The notes: generated by a model from the sequence alone, not told the origin. Shown: positions 25,151 to 30,555, counted from the stretch's first letter. The stretch is 40,837 nucleotides of DNA from Candidatus Dojkabacteria bacterium (GCA_023229785.1 JALNYV010000019.1:1-40837), one strand, 5' to 3'. Made by a program: numbers and translations.

Positions 25151-25299
25151 TTTGTGAGGTAGATATAACACTGGTTGAATAAGACTAGTGCGGTTTAAGA
25201 TAACAACTTGAGCCAAGCAGAATAACTGGGGTTGAAAGTCCTTATTGTTAGCCCTGAAGTCGTTACAGGTGAGGCTATAGAAACTGTCTATCTCACAAA
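25151..25299 (+). ncRNA. Candidate structured RNA A, 149 nt, abutting a start codon
   Basis: Closing helix TTTGTGAGGTAGA (25151-25163) with TCTATCTCACAAA (25287-25299), 13 bp with one G-U. Internal hairpins: CACTGGT/ACTAGTG (25169-25190), GGTTTAAG/CTTGAGCC (25192-25214), AATAA/TTATT (25221-25246) and CCTG/CAGG or AGCC/GGCT (25250-25276). It ends 3 nt before the ATG at 25303, which has no Shine-Dalgarno outside the helix. Either a cis-regulator of that gene or a processed RNA. No known family recognised. Confidence 0.65.
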
Positions 25300-25302
25300 G
25301 TT

Positions 25303-25506
25303 ATGAATAATTATCTTGGAGAAATTGGAGAGTTAAGTGGGGTCAAATTTTTACCTTATTACATGAAAGATTGGAAGGGTAAAAAGATAGATATTTACTG
25401 TCAAGTTTTGAATGCACTACCAACAGAATTAAGAAAACAATTTGAAGAATTTTTAATGAGTCAAGAAAGAATACACAATATAATAATTAAACGACAGAAG
25501 TTATGA
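25303..25506 (+). CDS. Small hypothetical protein downstream of RNA A
   Basis: 67 aa, not recognised. Aromatic N-terminal part (GVKFLPYYMKDWKGKKIDIYCQVL) and a helical, basic C-terminus (ELRKQFEEFLMSQERIHNIIIKRQKL). Its start codon lies 3 nt after the closing helix of structured RNA A. Overlaps the next gene by ATGA. Confidence 0.55.
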   Translation: MNNYLGEIGELSGVKFLPYYMKDWKGKKIDIYCQVLNALPTELRKQFEEFLMSQERIHNIIIKRQKL

Positions 25507-25736
25507 ACTTAATATTTCTTAAATCTTACCTAGAGAAAGCAATCAAGGAGCAAGCATACTTGAAGATTGATTATGTAGACCGTAAAATGAAGATTACTAA
25601 GGATAGAACTATTAAACCATTGATATTGAAAGAAGATGGTACACTAATATCTGAAGACAAAGATGGAGTAAAGAATTTTGTACTTGAAGGTATACAAAAA
25701 ATAGAAAGAATAAATGAAGAAAATAAAAGTTTGTAA
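25503..25736 (+). CDS. Small hypothetical protein
   Basis: 77 aa. Helix (LKSYLEKAIKEQAYLKIDYVDRK) and a beta segment with a GTLISEDKDG turn, then an acidic-basic end. The reading overlaps both neighbours by a few bases. Not recognised. Confidence 0.55.
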   Translation: MNLIFLKSYLEKAIKEQAYLKIDYVDRKMKITKDRTIKPLILKEDGTLISEDKDGVKNFVLEGIQKIERINEENKSL

Positions 25737-25833
25737 ATGTAAATGTCACAAACCAATGACTATTAAGATAGATGGCAAAACCTTTAAGGATAATATTGCT
25801 ATTTATTGTAGCAGATGTCTCAAAAAACACTAA
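25714..25833 (+). CDS. Cys-rich mini-protein
   Basis: 39 aa. VCKCKCHKP at residues 6-14 and YCSRC at 31-35 form two close Cys/His clusters suited to one zinc ion. It starts inside the end of the previous gene. One of several similar mini-zinc proteins in this block. Confidence 0.5.
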   Translation: MKKIKVCKCKCHKPMTIKIDGKTFKDNIAIYCSRCLKKH

Positions 25834-25839
25834 ATTAAA

Positions 25840-25989
25840 ATGATAATACTTGTTGCTTGGAAGTTTAATAAAATACAAAAAATGTTATTCAAAATATTTA
25901 AAATATGTTATATAGAATTATCGAGTAAAAAGAAAACAATACAAAATAAATATCTAAAAGCATTAAAAAGTTATGTTGATACCAACTAA
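25840..25989 (+). CDS. Doubtful small basic protein
   Basis: 49 aa, Lys/Ile-rich, possible amphipathic helix (KIQKMLFKIFKICYIELSSKKKTIQ). Its end overlaps the groES start by 17 nt and it has no clear ribosome site. It fills a gap of 139 nt, but AT-rich sequence readily makes such frames. Confidence 0.25.
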   Translation: MIILVAWKFNKIQKMLFKIFKICYIELSSKKKTIQNKYLKALKSYVDTN

Positions 25990-26230
25990 AGATTACATAC
26001 TACTTACTGTAGAGAAGAAAGAAGAAGAAAAAACTGCTTCAGGTATTTACTTGCCAGAAAAGATAGCAGACACTCCACAATATGGTACAGTAGTACTAGG
26101 TGAAGGATATGAGACGGGATGGAAAGTATTTTTCAAAATGTGGGCTGGTACTCCAATTAATTATGAAGGTGTAGATTATTTACTTGTACATATTAAAGAT
26201 GTTGTAGCATTTGAAGGGGGTGAGTCCTGA
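25973..26230 (+). CDS. Phage-encoded GroES-like co-chaperonin
   Basis: 85 aa, close to the normal length of about 95. It has the GroES order: N-terminal strand DYILLTVEKK, a flexible loop EEEKTASGIYLPEK (about 16-30) whose Ile25-Tyr26-Leu27 sits where the GroEL-binding IVL tripeptide does, then GTVVLGEG, FKMWAGTPINYEGVDYLLVHIKDVVAFE at the C-terminus. No groEL is present, so it would act on host GroEL as phage T4 gp31 does, probably to fold the capsid protein. The next gene overlaps it by one base. Confidence 0.85.
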   Translation: MLIPTKDYILLTVEKKEEEKTASGIYLPEKIADTPQYGTVVLGEGYETGWKVFFKMWAGTPINYEGVDYLLVHIKDVVAFEGGES

Positions 26231-26412
26231 TGAGTTTGTTTTCAAAAATAATTCTTTGGTACTCTTTATTTGTAGGAATATATTTAATGTATACTGGAGT
26301 AACAATAGGAATTAGAGATGGTGATGATGGTATTTTATGGTTTACTTTGATAGCCATTTTACCAATGTTTTGGAGTACAATTAAAGCTATTAGAATAACT
26401 TTTAAGATTTAA
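26230..26412 (+). CDS. Small two-span membrane protein
   Basis: 60 aa. Two hydrophobic spans (IILWYSLFVGIYLMYTGVTI and ILWFTLIAILPMFWSTI) joined by an RDGDDG loop. Overlaps the end of groES by one base (TGATG) with GGGGGTGA just upstream, so it is co-translated. Function unknown. Confidence 0.55.
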   Translation: MSLFSKIILWYSLFVGIYLMYTGVTIGIRDGDDGILWFTLIAILPMFWSTIKAIRITFKI

Positions 26413-26421
26413 GTGAACTTT

Positions 26422-26465
26422 GGGAGTGGATTTAGTCATGTCAAATGCTTTCCACTCCCTTTTCC
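26422..26465 (+). terminator. Intrinsic terminator
   Basis: GGGAGTGGA (26422-26430) pairs with TCCACTCCC (26451-26459), 9 bp, then TTTTCC. The loop is long (20 nt). It closes the groES-containing operon. Confidence 0.6.
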
Positions 26466-26522
26466 GTTCTTATAAAGCAAAAATCTCAAGTTTTACCCTG
26501 AGACTTAAGCTACTGAAATCGT

Positions 26523-26559
26523 ACCCTACATAGAAGTTAGGGTGGGGATTTACTTCTAT
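26523..26559 (+). promoter_or_regulatory. H-type pseudoknot in an untranslated region
   Basis: Stem 1 ACCCTA (26523-26528) with TAGGGT (26538-26543); stem 2 ATAGAAGT (26530-26537), lying in the loop of stem 1, with ACTTCTAT (26552-26559). Loop 1 is one base, loop 3 is GGGGATTT (8 nt). The geometry is that of classic H-type pseudoknots. ACCC occurs twice more nearby and could compete for TAGGGT. Riboswitch or protein-binding element cannot be decided from one sequence. Confidence 0.5.
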
Positions 26560-26594
26560 AAGATAACACAATTTACCCTATTTGTCAAATATTT

Positions 26595-26613
26595 GATATA
26601 GAAAGATATAGTT
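26595..26613 (+). repeat. Dispersed direct repeat site 9 (noncoding)
   Basis: GATATAGAAAGATATAGTT lies in an untranslated region between the pseudoknot and a weak TATAAT box at 26675-26680. Confidence 0.7.
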
Positions 26614-26858
26614 GCTTTTATTTCTAACTGGGTGTATTGTTCTATTACTGAAGTTCCGAAGAAGTCTGAATTATTATAATGTTTTAAACATATGAACAAT
26701 ACAAACAACACCAATAAAGAACCAATAAGTTTACCTCAACCTATACTCATACTCTGAAACCAAAACGGGAACTTAAGACAATTTTTGTCTAAGAATACGG
26801 ATAAGGCGAGGAGGAGAGGAAGGGAAGGAGCATAGGCATAGTAGTTAGGAAACAGCAC

Positions 26859-26876
26859 GGGCTGGGGGAGGGGGGG
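26859..26876 (+). promoter_or_regulatory. G-quadruplex-capable G-run 23 nt before a start codon
   Basis: GGGCTGGGGGAGGGGGGG allows four G3 tracts with short loops. A G run of this density is exceptional in an AT-rich genome. A purine-only tract (26808-26830) lies just upstream. In the mRNA it would sit in the 5' leader of the 26899 gene. Confidence 0.5.
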
Positions 26877-26898
26877 CGTAGCTAAAAGTAGAATAATT

Positions 26899-27162
26899 AT
26901 GGATTTACTAACTGAGTTACAGAACCAAGGTCTAAAGTTAAACAAAAGACAAGGGGGTATATACAAGTGGCAAGACTTAGCAGTAGATTACTGGAAGAAA
27001 CTTAATATACAAGGTAAACCTAACAAGAATTGGTTTAGATTTTTTAAAATTGCAGATATGAAAGGTAAAGTTGGATTATTAAGTAGTGTATATTCTGTAA
27101 CAGTAGATGCTAATACTACAATCCTGAATTATATTTTTACAAAGTCTATTACAATAAATTAA
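26899..27162 (+). CDS. Small hypothetical protein with G-rich leader
   Basis: 87 aa, not recognised. Basic aromatic N-terminal half (KLNKRQGGIYKWQDLAVDYWKKL, then KPNKNWFRFFKIADM) and a Val/Thr-rich C-terminal half. No Shine-Dalgarno is visible; the leader holds a G-quadruplex-capable run and a hairpin (CTTAAGACA with TGTCTAAG, 26771-26793), so translation may be controlled by RNA structure. The N-terminal half looks like a nucleic-acid-binding surface. Confidence 0.55.
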   Translation: MDLLTELQNQGLKLNKRQGGIYKWQDLAVDYWKKLNIQGKPNKNWFRFFKIADMKGKVGLLSSVYSVTVDANTTILNYIFTKSITIN

Positions 27163-27166
27163 AACA

Positions 27167-27325
27167 ATGAAAAATAAACACTTAAAATTAAAAAGATGGT
27201 TATGTGATGGCTGTGGAACTAGATATGAAAAGAAATTAGATGCTAAGAACTGTGTTGAGAGACACAACAATGCTTGGGTAAAATCTGTACTTAAAGCAGG
27301 AACAACTATTACTTATACAAAATGA
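27167..27325 (+). CDS. Zinc-finger mini-protein
   Basis: 52 aa. C13-x2-C16 (CDGC) and a later Cys-x3-His (CVERH) make a C2CH-type site, with a basic N-terminus (KNKHLKLKRW). Overlaps the next start by ATGA. Confidence 0.55.
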   Translation: MKNKHLKLKRWLCDGCGTRYEKKLDAKNCVERHNNAWVKSVLKAGTTITYTK

Positions 27326-27528
27326 ACATACAATTTGATGATGCAGACATGGTTAAACTTCAAGAAGCTAGAGACAAAAAAGATTGGCGTATATTAGATA
27401 CTTGGAAACAGAGATTTATATATCAAAAATTTCTTTGTGAAAATGATAATGTATCTGTTAAAGAGATTGCAGAGTTAGCTAGAAAGACATTAAAGAAAAC
27501 CGAGCCTGAACAAGAGGTTATTTTTTAA
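27322..27528 (+). CDS. Small hypothetical protein
   Basis: 68 aa, translationally coupled to the zinc-finger mini-protein upstream. Mostly helical (MVKLQEARDKKDWRILDTW and VSVKEIAELARKTLKK), with a Trp-rich centre. Not recognised; possibly a host-interaction protein. The next promoter follows directly. Confidence 0.5.
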   Translation: MNIQFDDADMVKLQEARDKKDWRILDTWKQRFIYQKFLCENDNVSVKEIAELARKTLKKTEPEQEVIF

Positions 27529-27530
27529 AT

Positions 27531-27549
27531 GATACAGTAAGATATACTT
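27531..27549 (+). repeat. Dispersed direct repeat site 10 (overlaps a promoter)
   Basis: GATACAGTAAGATATACTT; its last two bases (27548-27549) are the first two of the -35 box TTGACA of the Cro-like gene, so a bound protein would affect this promoter directly. Confidence 0.7.
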
Positions 27550-27577
27550 GACAAGATGTAACATGGTATGATATATT
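27548..27577 (+). promoter_or_regulatory. Consensus promoter for the Cro-like gene
   Basis: TTGACA (27548-27553), 18-bp spacer, TATATT (27572-27577), only 5 nt before the ATG. Predicted transcript is leaderless. Confidence 0.65.
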
Positions 27578-27582
27578 AGGTT

Positions 27583-27756
27583 ATGAAATCATTTGTATTA
27601 TCAAAATCAGAATTTGAAGATATTAAATCGGCAGAAAATAAAGTAACTAATTGGTGGCGGAATGGAACACTTAAAAGTGACAAGGTTAAACTATACAAAA
27701 TTATTGAAGTATACGATTTGAGACTTAAATTTAAAAAACGAAATGACAAAAAATAA
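27583..27756 (+). CDS. Candidate Cro/XRE-like DNA-binding protein
   Basis: 57 aa, basic. NKVTNWWRNGTLKSDKVKLYKIIEVYDL (residues 19-46) resembles the recognition helix and following helices of XRE/Cro proteins (pattern xVSRWExGKxxP...LLKIAEVLGV). The first helices are short, so the match is partial. It has its own promoter, whose -35 box overlaps a dispersed direct repeat, as expected for autoregulation. It is the best phage-encoded candidate to recognise those sites. Overlaps the next gene by 14 nt. Confidence 0.5.
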   Translation: MKSFVLSKSEFEDIKSAENKVTNWWRNGTLKSDKVKLYKIIEVYDLRLKFKKRNDKK

Positions 27757-27961
27757 TATACAAATTACAGAGGTAGATGCCTTCAAAGTTAAACCAAATG
27801 CTAAATACTTCTTAGTCTTCAAATCAAACAAGAAAGATACAAGAGATTTAACTGCACTTAATGAAGCATTAAAGAATTTCTTTGGTGTGAATAAAATACT
27901 AGCTATCTTTGCTGATGAATTTACAGAGTTTAAGATGTATGAGATTATGGAGGATAAATAA
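27743..27961 (+). CDS. Small alpha/beta hypothetical protein
   Basis: 72 aa. YFLVFKSNKKDTRDLTALNEALKNFFGVNKILAIFADEFTEFKMYEI reads as a beta-alpha-beta fold with a conserved-looking hydrophobic core. Not recognised. Its 3' end carries GGAGG for the next gene. Confidence 0.5.
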   Translation: MTKNNIQITEVDAFKVKPNAKYFLVFKSNKKDTRDLTALNEALKNFFGVNKILAIFADEFTEFKMYEIMEDK

Positions 27962-28053
27962 TGGCACTGAAAAATTATTATTTAAGAAATAAATTAATTT
28001 TATTAATTGTTGTTATAACTTTAATATTACAAATAATTATTTTTTTTAGATAA
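27961..28053 (+). CDS. Tiny single-span membrane peptide
   Basis: 30 aa, basic N-terminus followed by LILLIVVITLILQIIIFF. Start supported by GGAGG 6 nt upstream. Its start region GATAAATAATGGCAC recurs exactly at the next gene (28049-28063). Confidence 0.45.
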   Translation: MALKNYYLRNKLILLIVVITLILQIIIFFR

Positions 28054-28056
28054 ATA

Positions 28057-28269
28057 ATGGCACAATTACACAAACCAATTGGAACTATGGCACAAGAGAA
28101 TAAAAACCTATCTTGTTTTTTACAGAACCTTAATATGTTTACACCAGAACAGAGAGAAATAATTATTAAGTTACTTGAATACACAATTATTCCTAGATAT
28201 GAAGTTACTGGTAAAGCACCTATAGAAGAAGAATGGTTGAGGCGTAATAAAAGTATTTTACTACCTTAA
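28057..28269 (+). CDS. Small hypothetical helical protein
   Basis: 70 aa. FTPEQREIIIKLLEYTIIPRYEVTGKAPIEEEWLRRNKS is mainly helical. Start context duplicated from the previous gene. Not recognised. Confidence 0.5.
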   Translation: MAQLHKPIGTMAQENKNLSCFLQNLNMFTPEQREIIIKLLEYTIIPRYEVTGKAPIEEEWLRRNKSILLP

Positions 28270-28412
28270 TGCACAAATGTAATTGTGGAAAGATTGGACA
28301 TTTATATGTAGCCACAGTAAACAGATATTATTGTGAAGAATGTTTTAAAGACTATGAAGTACCAAAAGGAATTAAAGCAGAAATAAATATATTTAATAAG
28401 AGGGTAAAATAA
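28269..28412 (+). CDS. Zinc-ribbon mini-protein
   Basis: 47 aa. C4-x-C6 and C22-x2-C25 (KCNCGKIGHLYVATVNRYYCEEC) form a compact zinc ribbon. Start codon overlaps the preceding stop (TAATG). Function unknown. Confidence 0.55.
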   Translation: MHKCNCGKIGHLYVATVNRYYCEECFKDYEVPKGIKAEINIFNKRVK

Positions 28413-28419
28413 AAACAAA

Positions 28420-28611
28420 ATGAAAAACAAACTACATGGATTTTTTAATATACACGATTGGACTTATGGTGCAAAATATGAAACATCATATAGAAGTACA
28501 TTTTTGAATCATAATGGGATAGTTGTTGACGGAGGAACGGGCTATCAGAGAAAACAAGACAGAACCTGTAAAATTTGTGGAAAAATAGAAACAATAACAT
28601 TAGACCAATGA
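28420..28611 (+). CDS. Small protein with C-terminal CxxC
   Basis: 63 aa. N-terminal aromatic segment (FFNIHDWTYGAKYETSYRS), then CKIC at residues 50-53 near the C-terminus. Not recognised; the isolated CxxC could pair with His residues earlier in the protein. Confidence 0.5.
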   Translation: MKNKLHGFFNIHDWTYGAKYETSYRSTFLNHNGIVVDGGTGYQRKQDRTCKICGKIETITLDQ

Positions 28612-28679
28612 CACTACCTAACGATACATTAGCTTATTTCTTAATAGGATTTTTTATAAGCGTAGCTTGTATATCATAA
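28608..28679 (+). CDS. Tiny hydrophobic peptide
   Basis: 23 aa, LAYFLIGFFISVACIS, coupled to the previous gene by ATGA overlap. May be a membrane peptide or a chance frame. Confidence 0.3.
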   Translation: MTLPNDTLAYFLIGFFISVACIS

Positions 28680-28707
28680 GTATAATAATATTTTTTATAG
28701 TAAAGAA

Positions 28708-28863
28708 ATGAAAATTGGAGTTGACATGAAATATGCTATAGATTATGGAAGACTAATGAGGGGAGAAATAACAAACAAAGAGTTTGAAGATTTAACTGGT
28801 CTTGAACCAAAAGAAAATAATCCTAGTAGAAAAGATTGGCTTAAAAGGCATATAAAGAAATGA
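28708..28863 (+). CDS. Small hypothetical protein
   Basis: 51 aa, helical and charged (YAIDYGRLMRGEITNKEFEDLTGL), ending in a basic tail. Overlaps the next start by ATGA. Not recognised. Confidence 0.45.
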   Translation: MKIGVDMKYAIDYGRLMRGEITNKEFEDLTGLEPKENNPSRKDWLKRHIKK

Positions 28864-29057
28864 AATACCTATCAATATCACTAGGAATAGCTTTAGGAAT
28901 AATAATATCTTTACTTATAATAATAGGTGGAGAGAGTAAATGTTTACAAAGGTTACAAGAGGTAGAACGAAATCCTTACTATGATTGTCCAGATGGAGAA
29001 TGTTTTTTAAATAAAGTAGAACCAATGACATTAGAAAGATGGTTACAAAATGAATAA
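28860..29057 (+). CDS. Small secreted or membrane-anchored protein
   Basis: 65 aa. N-terminal hydrophobic span (ISLGIALGIIISLLIIIGG), then a polar domain with three Cys (C28, C43, C48) that could form a disulphide outside the cytoplasm. Coupled to both neighbours by short overlaps. Confidence 0.5.
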   Translation: MKYLSISLGIALGIIISLLIIIGGESKCLQRLQEVERNPYYDCPDGECFLNKVEPMTLERWLQNE

Positions 29058-29304
29058 ACAAAAAGTAATAAATGTATTACAAAAAGTATGGTTTGAAGAG
29101 ATACCTTTGGATATTGCCTACGACTCTATCCACCTCCTCTACCAAAAAGAGATAGCAAAAGATAAAAAGCAAATGGATAAGTTTATTAAACAATACAAAT
29201 TTAATGGTGATAATGAATATGAAGAAGTCGGGGATGTTATTTCTGTTGACGATTTGAGAGGGTTTTTAAAATTATCACACAAGAAACTAGATAAGATTAT
29301 ATGA
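29050..29304 (+). CDS. Small hypothetical helical protein
   Basis: 84 aa. VINVLQKVWFEEIPLDIAYDSIHLLYQKEIAKDKKQMDKFIKQYK is helical and charged, followed by EVGDVISVDDLRGFLKLSHKKLDKI. Not recognised. Overlaps the next gene by ATGA. Confidence 0.5.
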   Translation: MNKQKVINVLQKVWFEEIPLDIAYDSIHLLYQKEIAKDKKQMDKFIKQYKFNGDNEYEEVGDVISVDDLRGFLKLSHKKLDKII

Positions 29305-29495
29305 AACAATATTACTATCAAAAAGATAAAACAAAAGTATTAGTAGATGGTGATGAACTAATCCAATTTGCTAGGGATTTAGGTTATGATGGCGATAGCT
29401 ACGGGATATTTTATACAAGTGGTTCGGCAAAGTATCTAAGAGAAAGAGGTTACGAAGTAGGCAGAAATGAACCAGAAGTAAAGGTAAAGGAATAG
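29301..29495 (+). CDS. Small hypothetical protein before the RNA pair
   Basis: 64 aa. Pattern YYYQKDKTKVLVDGDELIQFARDLGYDGDSYGIFYTSGSAKYL suggests a small alpha/beta fold. Its last codons (VKVKE and stop) are part of a direct repeat that recurs after RNA B. Confidence 0.5.
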   Translation: MKQYYYQKDKTKVLVDGDELIQFARDLGYDGDSYGIFYTSGSAKYLRERGYEVGRNEPEVKVKE

Positions 29496-29510
29496 AAAGA
29501 ACATTAAAAA
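29481..29510 (+). repeat. Direct repeat, left of RNA B
   Basis: AAGGTAAAGGAATAGAA then AGAA then CATTAAAAA. The same sequence, without the 4-base AGAA, recurs at 29669-29694. This copy contains the stop codon of the preceding gene. Confidence 0.7.
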
Positions 29511-29658
29511 CTAATACATACAGTGAGTGATGGAGAGTCAGTTTTATATGTCCAATATCGTATGTGGACGGCTAAGAGGTTCGCTACCTCACGTTTCTGA
29601 CATTAAATAAAAATACAGGAGCTACTCCAGCTCCCCCTCACTGTAGTTGTTAGTTTTT
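29506..29658 (+). ncRNA. Candidate structured RNA B, 153 nt
   Basis: Closing helix AAAAACTAA (29506-29514) with TTAGTTTTT (29650-29658), an imperfect linker, then ACAGTGAG (29520-29527) with CTCACTGT (29637-29644). Inside, GTCAG/CTGAC (29537-29541 and 29597-29601) encloses GTCCA/TGGAC (29550-29569) and GAGGT/ACCTC (29576-29590); a separate GGAGCT/AGCTCC hairpin lies at 29618-29634. No known family recognised. A T-rich 3' end could help termination. Confidence 0.65.
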
Positions 29659-29668
29659 AATTAAAAAT

Positions 29669-29694
29669 AAGGTAAAGGAATAGAACATTAAAAA
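29669..29694 (+). repeat. Direct repeat, right of RNA B
   Basis: Second copy of AAGGTAAAGGAATAGAACAT followed by TAAAAA. Together with 29481-29510 it brackets RNA B. Confidence 0.7.
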
Positions 29695-29695
29695 A

Positions 29696-29860
29696 TTAAG
29701 TGAAGCAGTGGCAGAAATGCAGATTGCAGAGAGTTATTCTCTCGGAGGAAAGTAGGCTCATAACCTAGCTTTGTAACTATGCCCACGATTGCTAGCAGGT
29801 CGGATGGCATATTACAAAAGTTCATGTAAGGGTGATAAGTCCCTTACCTGCTTCACTTAG
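29696..29860 (+). ncRNA. Candidate structured RNA C, 165 nt
   Basis: Closing helix TTAAGTGAAGCAG (29696-29708) with CTGCTTCACTTAG (29848-29860), 13 bp with one G-U. Internal hairpins: GAGAG/CTCTC (29729-29743), TAGG/CCTA (29753-29767), TTGTAA plus ATGCC with GGCAT plus TTACAA (29771-29817), and GTAAGGG/CCCTTAC (29826-29847). It contains GGAGGAAAGT, like conserved region I of RNase P RNA, but the rest does not match. Family unknown. Confidence 0.65.
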
Positions 29861-29887
29861 TCTTTTAGATAGAAGTAAATAAACACA

Positions 29888-30154
29888 ATGGAAGAAATTA
29901 AAAAATTAGTAGACAAACAGAAATTTGTTAGTAGTCTTTATCTTGAGCTTGAAGCGGGTATTGCTGAAGATGTACACGTAAAAATTAGAGAATTATGCGA
30001 AAAAGTATACAAACTAGGAGAGGAGAATGGAAAAAAGGTTATGTGGAAAAAATGGCAGGATGCTACCAATAATGCTTATTACAAGAGTACAAATTGGAAT
30101 CAGTATGACGAGATGATAAATTTTGATTTAGATAAAGCCAAAGATATTAAATAA
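29888..30154 (+). CDS. Small helical hypothetical protein
   Basis: 88 aa. VDKQKFVSSLYLELEAGIAEDVHVKIRELCEKVYKLGEENGKKVMWKKW is a charged helix, then YYKSTNWNQYDEMINFDLDKAKDIK. Not recognised. No strong ribosome site; the start context TAAATAAACACAATG recurs at 30148-30162. Confidence 0.5.
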   Translation: MEEIKKLVDKQKFVSSLYLELEAGIAEDVHVKIRELCEKVYKLGEENGKKVMWKKWQDATNNAYYKSTNWNQYDEMINFDLDKAKDIK

Positions 30155-30167
30155 ACACAATGCAAAT

Positions 30168-30329
30168 ATGAAAAAAATACCTAAATATACAAAGCAATGG
30201 AACAAAGTTCTATGTGCATTCTTTGGACATAAAGGATACAGACAGATTGGAACAATATCATTAGACGGAAAAAAGAGTTATTGGGATGAAAGAATTATAA
30301 AGTGTATTAGATGTGGACTAATTAAATAA
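30168..30329 (+). CDS. Small Cys/His protein
   Basis: 53 aa. Basic, with C16 and H21 and a C-terminal CIRC (46-49), a possible zinc site. Start at 30168 taken because the ATG at 30160 is followed at once by a stop. Confidence 0.45.
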   Translation: MKKIPKYTKQWNKVLCAFFGHKGYRQIGTISLDGKKSYWDERIIKCIRCGLIK

Positions 30330-30330
30330 A

Positions 30331-30555
30331 ATGAATACACAGACAAAATCAAAAGAACTAATAACACTTTTAGGATTAGCTGGAATTTTTATCATTCTAT
30401 TTTTAGCTTTATATTCCTATCAAGGATTTACAGAAAGAGTAGAGCTTAGACGGATAACAATACTTAAAACTAAATACGAAATAATTAGATTAAAATGTGG
30501 TGATATAGGTGGAGAATTTATAGAAAAGGACTGGTCAGTTAAATGTAACAAATGA
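30331..30555 (+). CDS. Small single-span membrane protein
   Basis: 74 aa. Hydrophobic span (LITLLGLAGIFIILFLALYSYQG), then a basic domain with two Cys (C56, C72). Starts MNTQTK, as does the next gene; the two starts share 19 identical bases. Overlaps the next start by ATGA. Confidence 0.5.
   Translation: MNTQTKSKELITLLGLAGIFIILFLALYSYQGFTERVELRRITILKTKYEIIRLKCGDIGGEFIEKDWSVKCNK

Noticed and set aside
25151..25299. RNA A as a hammerhead or tmRNA
   Set aside because: No CTGATGA...GAAA core and no tag frame or tRNA-like end; structure is multi-branched but unmatched.
28721..28760. TTGACA in the small gene at 28708 as a promoter
   Set aside because: No -10 at the right spacing and it lies inside a coding frame; the sequence encodes GVDMKYAIDYG.
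29570..29592. GAGGTTCGCTACCTC in RNA B as a tRNA T-arm
   Set aside because: The loop is 5 nt and lacks the TTCRANY pattern, and no acceptor stem or anticodon arm is present.
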